From Actinoplanes sp. M2I2 (GTDB lineage: Bacteria; Actinomycetota; Actinomycetes; Mycobacteriales; Micromonosporaceae), in the NCBI RefSeq assembly GCF_023544445.1, contig NZ_JALPVJ010000015.1, forward strand, positions 1-64,000: DNA of 64,000 nt. The letters run 5' to 3'. Positions within the stretch are counted from its first letter, which is position 1; each line of letters opens with the position of its first letter. The notes below the pieces were generated by a model. The model saw nothing but the letters and a program-made list of their open reading frames with translations. It ran no database searches and was not told the DNA's origin. Of the stretch, positions 58,194 to 64,000 are shown in pieces. The translations under genes were made by a program, and so were the position numbers.

Positions 58194-61100
58194 TCAGTTG
58201 TCCTCGAGGTCGCCCTCGGTGGCCAGATAGAGCTCCTGCAACGCGCTCAGGGTCTCGGCCGACGGCGAGTCCCAGAGTTTGCGCTCGGCCGCCTCCAGCA
58301 GGCGCTCGCTGATGCTGTGCAGCGCCCACGGGTTGGACTGCTGGAAGAACTTCTGGTTCTCCGGGTCCAGGGCGTACGTGGTGGCCAGTTGCTCGTACAT
58401 GTAGTCGGTGACCACGCCCGCGGTGGCGTCGAAACCGAACAGGTAGTCGACGGTCGCGGCCAGCTCGAAGGCGCCCTTGTAACCGTGCCGGCGCATCGCG
58501 GCGATCCAGCGCGGGTTCACCACCCGGGCCCGGAAGATCCGGGCGGTCTCCTCGGTCAGGCTGCGGGTGCGGGTGGCGTCCGGGTTGGTGGAGTCGCCGA
58601 CGTACGCCGCGGGGGCCTTGCCGGTCAGCGCGCGGACCGTGGCGATCATGCCGCCGTGGTACTGGAAGTAGTCGTCCGAGTCGGCGATATCGTGCTCACG
58701 GGTGTCGATGTTCTTGGCCGCGATGTCGATGCGGCGGTACGCGTTCTCCATGTCCGGGCGCGCGGCCACGCCATCGAGGTCCCGGCCGTAGGCGAAGCCG
58801 CCCCACACCGCGTACACCTCGGCCAGGTCCTTGTCGTCCCGCCAGTTGCGGCTGTCGATCAAGGGCAGGATGCCGGCGCCGTACGCCCCCGGGCGCGAGC
58901 CGAAGATGCGGGTGGTGGCCCGCCGCCAGTCGCCGTGGTCGTCGCGGTCGGCCAGGGCGTGCTGACGGACGAAGTTGTCCGGCTCATCCAGGTCGGCGAT
59001 CATCCGGAAGGCGTCGTCCATCATGGCCACGACGTGCGGGAACGCGTCGCGGAAGAAGCCCGAGATGCGCACGGTGACGTCGATGCGGGGCCGGGCCAGC
59101 TCGTCGCGGCCGATCGGCTCGAGGCCGGTGACCCGGCGCGAGGCCGGGTCCCAGATCGGGCGTACGCCGATGAGCGCCAGGATCTCGGCGATGTCGTCGC
59201 CGGCCGTGCGCATGGCGCTGGTGCCCCAGGCCGAGAGGCCGACCGAGCGGGGCCAGTCGCCGTAGTCCTCGCGGTAGCGCTGGAGCAGCGACTCGGCCAT
59301 CGCCTGCCCGGTCTCCCAGGCCAGCGCGCTCGGGATCGCCTTGGGGTCGACGGAGTAGAAATTGCGCCCGGTCGGCAGCACGTTGATCAGCCCGCGCAGC
59401 GGCGAACCGCTGGGCCCGGCCGGCACGTAGCCGCCGTCCAGCGCGTGCAGCAGGTTGTCGAGCTCGTCGGTGGTGCGGTCGAGCCGCGGCACGACCTCGG
59501 TGGCCGCGAACCGCAGGACGTCGCGCACCGCGGCCGGGTCGACCGCGGCGCCCTCGGCTGTGTCCTGCTCCGGGAGGCCGACGGCCGTGATGATCTCGGT
59601 GATGCGGCCGTCGTCGGTGGGCCACCCGTGCGACTCCATCGCGGCGACCAGTTCGTGGGCCAGGGCCTCGACGCGGTCGGTCTCGGCGGTCGAGGCGTCG
59701 TCGCCCAGGCCGAGCGTCTCGCGCAGGCCCGGCAGCGCCGCCACCTGGCCCGCCCACATCTGCCGCGCCCGCAGCATGGCCAGCACCAGGTTGACCCGGG
59801 CCTCGCCGGCCGGGGCCACGCCCAGCACGTGCAGGCCGTCGCGGATCTGGACGTCCTTGATCTCACACAGCCAGCCGTCCACGTGCAGGATGAACTCGTC
59901 GAACTCCTCGTCGCCGGGCCGGTTGTCCAGGCCCAGGTCGTGATCCATCCGGGCGGCCTGGATCAGCGTCCAGATCTGCGAGCGGATGGCCGGCAGCTTG
60001 GGCGGGTCGAGCGCGGCGATGTTGGCGTGCTCGTCGAGCAGCTGCTCGAGGCGGGCGATGTCCCCGTACGACTCGGCCCGGGCCATCGGCGGGATGAGAT
60101 GGTCGACCAGGGTGGCGTGCGCCCGGCGCTTGGCCTGGGTGCCCTCCCCCGGGTCGTTGACCAGGAACGGGTAGATCAGCGGCAGGTCGCCGAGGGCCGC
60201 GTCGGTGCCGTCCGAGGCCGACATGCCGACGTTCTTGCCGGGCAGCCATTCGAGGTTGCCGTGCTTGCCGACGTGCACGACCGCGTGCGCGCCGAACTCG
60301 TCGGCGACCCAGCGGTACGCGGCCAGGTAGTGGTGGCTCGGCGGCAGGTCGGGGTCGTGGTAGATGGCCACCGGGTTGGCGCCGAACCCGCGCGGCGGCT
60401 GCACCATGACCACGACGTTCTCGTCGCGCAGGGCGGCCAGCACGATGTCGCCGCCGTCGACGTAGAGCTCACCCGGCGGCGGCCCCCAGTGCTGCTCCAT
60501 GGCGGCGCGCAGGTCCTCGGGCAGCGTCGCGAACCAGGCCGCGTACTTCGCCCCCGAGATCCGCACCGGGTTGCCGCTGAGCTGCTCCTCGGTGAGCCAG
60601 TCGGGGTCCTGGCCGCCGGCCGCGATCAGGGTGTGGATGAGGCCGTCGCCGTCGTAGGAGCCGAAGTCCCCGATGCGGTAGCCCGCTCCCCGCATGGCCG
60701 CCAGCAGCGCCACCGTCGAGGCCGGGGTGTCCAGGCCGACCGCGTTGCCGATGCGCGAGTGCTTGGTCGGATAGGCCGAGAGCATCAAAACGATCCGCCG
60801 CTCGGCCGCCGGGATGTGCCGCAGCCGCGCGTGGGCCACCGCGATGCCCGCGACCCGGGCCGCCCGCTCGTCGTCGGCGACGTAGACCGACAGCCCGTCC
60901 GGGTCGATCTCCTTGAACGAGAACGGCACGGTGATGATCCGCCCGTCGAACTCGGGGATGGCCACCTGGGTCGCCGCGTCGAGCGGGGACAGCCCGTCGT
61001 CGCTGGCCTCCCAGGTCGCGCGGCTGCTGGTCAGGCACAGGCCCTGCAGGATGGGCACGTCGAGCCCGGCCAGCACCCCGACGTCCCAGGCCTCGTCGTC

Positions 61101-61775
61101 GCCGCCGGCGCCCGCGGTGGCCGGCTTGGTGCCGCCGGCCGCGAGCACGGTCACCACCAGCGCGTCGGCCTTGCGCAGCTCGGTCAGGAGCTCCTCCGAC
61201 GCCGTACGCAGGGACGACGTGAACAACGGGAGCGGACGCCCGCCCTTGGCCTCGATCGCCCGGCAGAGCGCCTCGACGAAGGCCGTGTTGCCGGCCATGT
61301 GGTGGGCCCGGTAGTAGAGCACCGCGACCGTCGGCCCGGTGGCCGTGGTCTCGCGGGGCAGCGGCCCCCAGTCGGGTGCGGCCTGCGGCGGCGCGAACCC
61401 GTGGCCGGTCAGCAGCACCGTGTCGGAGAGGAAGTCGTGCGCCGCGGCGAGGTTGCCGGCCCCGCCCTGGGCCAGGTAGAGGTGCGTCTCGGCGGCCACG
61501 CCGGCCGGCACGCTCGACAGCTTCATCAGCTCGGCGTCCGGCGCCTGCTCCCCGCCCAGCACGACCACCGGGATCGGCCCGCCGAGCAGCGCGTCGAGCC
61601 CTTCCTCCCAGGCCCGGCGACCGCCCAGGATGCGGACGACGACGAGCTCCACCCCGTCGAGCAGCGCGGGCAGGTCGTCGACGCCGGTGCGGGCCGGGTT
61701 GGCCAGGCGCCACGGCGAGCCGCTGGCCCGGGCACTGAGCAGGTCGGTGTCGGAAGTCGACAGCAGCAGGAACAC
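58194..61775 (-). CDS. cobN: cobaltochelatase subunit CobN
   Basis: CobN is the large subunit that inserts cobalt into hydrogenobyrinic acid a,c-diamide with CobS and CobT (aerobic pathway). The 1193-residue protein has all main CobN blocks: VLYYRAHHMAGNTAFVEAL, the cluster HGNLEWLPGKNVGMSASD, LVNDPGEGTQAKRRAHATLVDHLIPPM, IDVTVRISGFFRDAFPHV and GAYGAGILPLIDSRNWRDD. GTG start follows GGGGAG by 7 nt. A cobalamin riboswitch precedes it, so high B12 should switch it off. CobS and CobT are not in this window. Confidence 0.95.
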   Translation of the reverse strand: MFLLLSTSDTDLLSARASGSPWRLANPARTGVDDLPALLDGVELVVVRILGGRRAWEEGLDALLGGPIPVVVLGGEQAPDAELMKLSSVPAGVAAETHLYLAQGGAGNLAAAHDFLSDTVLLTGHGFAPPQAAPDWGPLPRETTATGPTVAVLYYRAHHMAGNTAFVEALCRAIEAKGGRPLPLFTSSLRTASEELLTELRKADALVVTVLAAGGTKPATAGAGGDDEAWDVGVLAGLDVPILQGLCLTSSRATWEASDDGLSPLDAATQVAIPEFDGRIITVPFSFKEIDPDGLSVYVADDERAARVAGIAVAHARLRHIPAAERRIVLMLSAYPTKHSRIGNAVGLDTPASTVALLAAMRGAGYRIGDFGSYDGDGLIHTLIAAGGQDPDWLTEEQLSGNPVRISGAKYAAWFATLPEDLRAAMEQHWGPPPGELYVDGGDIVLAALRDENVVVMVQPPRGFGANPVAIYHDPDLPPSHHYLAAYRWVADEFGAHAVVHVGKHGNLEWLPGKNVGMSASDGTDAALGDLPLIYPFLVNDPGEGTQAKRRAHATLVDHLIPPMARAESYGDIARLEQLLDEHANIAALDPPKLPAIRSQIWTLIQAARMDHDLGLDNRPGDEEFDEFILHVDGWLCEIKDVQIRDGLHVLGVAPAGEARVNLVLAMLRARQMWAGQVAALPGLRETLGLGDDASTAETDRVEALAHELVAAMESHGWPTDDGRITEIITAVGLPEQDTAEGAAVDPAAVRDVLRFAATEVVPRLDRTTDELDNLLHALDGGYVPAGPSGSPLRGLINVLPTGRNFYSVDPKAIPSALAWETGQAMAESLLQRYREDYGDWPRSVGLSAWGTSAMRTAGDDIAEILALIGVRPIWDPASRRVTGLEPIGRDELARPRIDVTVRISGFFRDAFPHVVAMMDDAFRMIADLDEPDNFVRQHALADRDDHGDWRRATTRIFGSRPGAYGAGILPLIDSRNWRDDKDLAEVYAVWGGFAYGRDLDGVAARPDMENAYRRIDIAAKNIDTREHDIADSDDYFQYHGGMIATVRALTGKAPAAYVGDSTNPDATRTRSLTEETARIFRARVVNPRWIAAMRRHGYKGAFELAATVDYLFGFDATAGVVTDYMYEQLATTYALDPENQKFFQQSNPWALHSISERLLEAAERKLWDSPSAETLSALQELYLATEGDLEDN

Positions 61776-61811
61776 GCCAAGCTCCCCTCGGGGTCCGCGC
61801 CCCGGGTAGTA

Positions 61812-61925
61812 GAGATCACGGCGACCGGAGTTCCTGGCTCCCGGGCCCGGGTGGGCCTGGTGACAGTGGCGGGACCGCGCCGGAGTCGCACCGGCTTCCT
61901 CCGCGGCGTCGCCGCTCGTGACCTC
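61812..61925 (-). ncRNA. cobalamin riboswitch upstream of cobN
   Basis: Read on the minus strand the leader contains the ordered conserved parts: AGCCGGTGCGACTCCGGCGC, then GGTCCCGCCACTGTCA (complement of 61861-61878), a variable GC hairpin, and GAGCCAGGAACTCC (B12 box, about 61826-61841). This matches the class found before actinobacterial cob genes. Downstream, CCCC-GA-GGGG can fold over the GGGGAG ribosome site of cobN, so control is probably at translation. A CATAGT -10 at 61976-61981 would start the leader about 50 nt before the riboswitch. Confidence 0.88.
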
Positions 61926-62017
61926 CCACCCTTCCGGGCCGCCCCGGGTGCCGTCAAGGAGGGGTCCCCGGTGTGACTATGCCGACCCGAGGATGCGGTC
62001 CGGCCGGTGGGCGAACG

Positions 62018-62023
62018 TAGTAT
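62018..62023 (+). promoter_or_regulatory. leaderless promoter of cobG
   Basis: TAGTAT ends 7 nt before the GTG at 62031, with no ribosome site between, so the transcript should begin at or next to the start codon. It overlaps the promoter region of the divergent cobN leader. Confidence 0.65.
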
Positions 62024-62030
62024 CCGGGCC

Positions 62031-63263
62031 GTGCCCGCCCGAGCTTCCGACGTCGACGCCTGCCCCGGCGCGCTGCGCCTGCACGCCGCGGCCGACGGTC
62101 CGCTGGCGCGCGTCCGGCTGCCCGGCGGCCTGCTGACCGGCCCGCGGCTGGCCGTCCTGGCCGGGCTCGCGGCCGCGTTCGGCGACGGCCACCTGGAACT
62201 GACGTCGCGGGCGAACGTGCAGCTCAGAGGCCTGCGGTCGGCCGACCCGACGGTGCTGGCGGCCCGCCTGGCGGCCGCCGGCCTGCTGCCGTCCGAGACC
62301 CACGAGACCGTCCGCAACATCGCCGCCCCGCCGCTGGCCGACGCGACCGTCCGCGCCCTCGTCGAGGAGCTCGACCGGGGCCTCTGCGCCACGCCGGCCC
62401 TGGCCGCCCTGCCCGGCCGTTTCCTGTTCGCGATCGGCGAGGTGCCCCTGACCGCCGATCTGACCGCCCTCCCCGCCCCCGCGGGAGCCGACGCCACCCT
62501 CCTGTTCGCCGGTCACGATCTCGGGTTGCGGGTGCCGGCCGGCCAGGTGGTGCCCGCTCTCCTCGCCGCGGCCGGCGTCTTCCTCACCGAGCGGGCGGCC
62601 GCCACCCCGGGCGCCCCGGCCTGGCGCCTGCACGAGCTGGCCGACGGCCCGGCCCGCGTGGCCGGACGCACGACCGCCGCTCTCGGCCGGCGCCTCGTGC
62701 CCCCGCCGGACGGCGCGGGCACGGACGACGCGGGCACGACCGGCGCGGGCACGACCGGCGGCGCCGGCGACGGGCTCGCCATCGGCGTGCTGCCGCAGGC
62801 CGACGGGCTGGTCGCGGTGAGCGCGCTGGTGCCGCTGGGCCGGCTCGGCGGCGAGGCGCTCCGGCTTCTGTCGACCGCGAGCCGCGTGGTCGTCACACCC
62901 GGGCGCGGCGTCGTCGTTCCCGACCTGACCCCCGAGGCCGCCCGCCGCTGGGCTCACGCGCTGGGCGAGGCCGGCCTCGCGGTTGAGGGCACCTCGCGGT
63001 GGGTAGGGGTCACCGCCTGCGCCGGCCGCCCCGGCTGCGCGAAATCCCTGGCTGATGTGCGCGCCGATGCCGATCACACCAGCGCGTACGTCGACGGCCG
63101 GCCGGTCCACTGGATCGGCTGCGCCCGCGGGTGCGGCAGCCCGTCCGTCCCGCACGTCCGGGTCGAGGCCACGCCCACCGGCTACGCCGTGACCCGGCAG
63201 CCGGACGGGGAGACGTTCACCGGCGACCCGGCCCACGCGGTCGCCGCCGCGAGGAGGAACTGA
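62031..63263 (+). CDS. cobG: precorrin-3B synthase CobG (nitrite/sulfite reductase family)
   Basis: CobG hydroxylates precorrin-3A in the oxygen-dependent route. The 410-residue protein has the ferredoxin-like halves of the nitrite/sulfite reductase family (LRLHAAADGPLARVRLPGG, then LELTSRANVQLRGL, and a second half starting GLAIGVLPQ) and the Cys motif for the Fe4S4 cluster (ACAGRPGCAKS, then GCARGCGSP). A degenerate Gly/Thr repeat (DAGTTGAGTTGG) forms the interdomain linker. Start GTG 62031 fits the leaderless promoter; GTG 62007 precedes it. It overlaps cobH by 1 nt. Confidence 0.88.
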   Translation: MPARASDVDACPGALRLHAAADGPLARVRLPGGLLTGPRLAVLAGLAAAFGDGHLELTSRANVQLRGLRSADPTVLAARLAAAGLLPSETHETVRNIAAPPLADATVRALVEELDRGLCATPALAALPGRFLFAIGEVPLTADLTALPAPAGADATLLFAGHDLGLRVPAGQVVPALLAAAGVFLTERAAATPGAPAWRLHELADGPARVAGRTTAALGRRLVPPPDGAGTDDAGTTGAGTTGGAGDGLAIGVLPQADGLVAVSALVPLGRLGGEALRLLSTASRVVVTPGRGVVVPDLTPEAARRWAHALGEAGLAVEGTSRWVGVTACAGRPGCAKSLADVRADADHTSAYVDGRPVHWIGCARGCGSPSVPHVRVEATPTGYAVTRQPDGETFTGDPAHAVAAARRN

Positions 63264-63880
63264 TGGAGTACGAGAAGGACGGCGCCGAGATCTACCGGCG
63301 TTCCTTCGCCACGATCCGGGCCGAGGCCGACCTGAGCGGCCTCCCGGCCGACGTGGCCCGGGTCGCGGTCCGGATGATCCACGCCTGCGGCATGGTCGAC
63401 CTGGTGCCCGACCTGGCCTACAGCCCCCAGGTGGCCACGGTGGCCCGCAAGGCGTTGCTGGCCGGCGCCCCCGTCCTGTGCGACGCCGAGATGGTCGCCT
63501 CCGGCATCACCCGCAAGCGCCTGCCCGCGGCCAACGAGGTCGTCTGCACCCTGCGTGACCCGGCCGTGCCCGCGCTGGCCGAGCGGCTGGGCACCACCCG
63601 CAGCGCCGCCGCCCTCGATCTGTGGCTCGACCACCTCGAGGGCTCGGTCGTGGCGATCGGCAACGCCCCCACCGCGCTCTTCCGCCTGCTCGAGATGATC
63701 GACGCCGGCGCGCCCCGCCCCGCGGCGATCCTGGGCATCCCGGTCGGCTTCATCGGCGCCGCCGAGTCCAAGGACGCCCTGGCCGCGACCGACCTGGAAC
63801 ACCTGATCGTGCGGGGCCGGCGCGGCGGCAGCGCCATCACCGCGGCCGCGGTGAACGCCCTCGCGTCGGAGGTGGAGTGA
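63263..63880 (+). CDS. cobH: precorrin-8X methylmutase
   Basis: CobH moves the C11 methyl group to C12, forming hydrogenobyrinic acid. The 205-residue protein has the family start (GAEIYRRSFATIRAEADL), catalytic histidine H40 in VRMIHACGMVDL, VLCDAEMVASGITRKRLPA, AIGNAPTALFRLLE and GIPVGFIGAAESKDAL. GAGGAGG lies 6 nt before the ATG; the ATG shares one base with the cobG stop, so the two are co-translated. Confidence 0.95.
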   Translation: MEYEKDGAEIYRRSFATIRAEADLSGLPADVARVAVRMIHACGMVDLVPDLAYSPQVATVARKALLAGAPVLCDAEMVASGITRKRLPAANEVVCTLRDPAVPALAERLGTTRSAAALDLWLDHLEGSVVAIGNAPTALFRLLEMIDAGAPRPAAILGIPVGFIGAAESKDALAATDLEHLIVRGRRGGSAITAAAVNALASEVE

Positions 63881-63881
63881 C

Positions 63882-64000
63882 GTGACGACCACTACCGGCC
63901 GGCTCTACGGGGTCGGCGTGGGGCCGGGCGACCCCGAGCTGATCACGCTCAAGGCCGCACGGCTCATCGAGGCCGCCGACGTGGTGGCGTACCACGCGGC
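63882..64000 (+). CDS. cobI: precorrin-2 C20-methyltransferase, N-terminal fragment (CobI or CobIJ)
   Basis: The GTG start, 1 nt after the cobH stop, gives 39 residues beginning MTTTTGRLYGVGVGPGDPEL and continues out of the window. The GVGVGPGDPELITLKAARLIEAADVV pattern is the start of SAM-dependent tetrapyrrole methylases; its position after cobH indicates CobI. In many actinomycetes this gene is fused to cobJ; the end is not visible here, so fusion cannot be judged. Confidence 0.8.
   Translation, partial: MTTTTGRLYGVGVGPGDPELITLKAARLIEAADVVAYHA

Noticed and set aside
58317..61976. 1219-codon open frame antisense to cobN
   Set aside because: It mirrors the strong third-position GC bias of cobN and encodes low-complexity Arg/Gly/Val-rich sequence. 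The same applies to the long antisense frames over GH92 (5828-9457), nadE (18953-20140), GGDEF-EAL (26582-29290) and the second GH92 gene (23395-26460).

Overview
The window is chromosomal DNA from a high-GC filamentous-type actinomycete. Strong GC bias at third codon positions, CobG-type aerobic cobalamin genes, a mycothiol-type DsbA/nitroreductase protein, an F420-type luciferase-like oxidoreductase, LigD-type polymerase and many secreted CBM-bearing glycosidases fit Micromonosporaceae such as Actinoplanes; the genus is inference. There are no rRNA genes, and I recognised no tRNA, CRISPR array, insertion sequence or prophage.

Layout. 1-2.9 kb is an accessory patch of visibly lower GC. All genes read leftward: a PEGA-like small protein, three consecutive small two-helix membrane proteins, a decayed gene, and a frameshifted mini-Rhs gene whose C-terminal tail is a glycine-rich membrane-type segment. 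This looks like the remnant of a polymorphic toxin/immunity locus. 2.9-5.8 kb: LigD-like polymerase, DUF1348, secreted and unknown proteins. 5.9-9.7 kb: a large secreted GH92 alpha-mannosidase. 9.7-23 kb: housekeeping and stress genes, including a YcaQ-like protein, DUF4240, two GNATs, nitroreductase, quinone oxidoreductase, a two-component pair, NAD synthetase and a PCD-VOC fusion. 23-26.5 kb: a second GH92 enzyme next to an 18-bp minisatellite. 26.6-33.6 kb: a GGDEF-EAL / PLP decarboxylase / MFS operon and a second MFS gene. 33.7-37.8 kb: Uma2 and XRE proteins, cobF, SOS-controlled dinB with a divergent cupin, and Hsp20. 37.8-44.6 kb: an oligopeptide-type ABC transporter operon ending in a CBM6 protein. 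45.2-50.2 kb: LLM oxidoreductase, truncated Hsp70, a DUF6766 operon, TPR and NAD(P)-binding proteins. 50.2-54.5 kb: a LacI regulator with a secreted DUF1996 protein and a GH16 beta-glucanase. 54.7-58.2 kb: small proteins and a second two-component pair. 58.2-64 kb: cobN with a cobalamin riboswitch, and divergent cobG-cobH-cobI.

Regulation is unusually readable. About fifteen genes have a TANNNT-like -10 box 6-8 nt before the start codon, the signature of leaderless transcripts; in two cases the TAG stop of the upstream gene forms part of that -10. The two GH92 genes, 20 kb apart, carry the same palindrome TGACAWCGWTGTCA. LacI-type GAAAGYGC operators flank the GH16 promoter and precede lacI itself. 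A LexA-type box sits on the -10 of dinB. Together the two GH92 enzymes, GH16, the CBM proteins and the ABC transporter suggest secreted polysaccharide (mannan, beta-glucan) degradation by a soil saprophyte.
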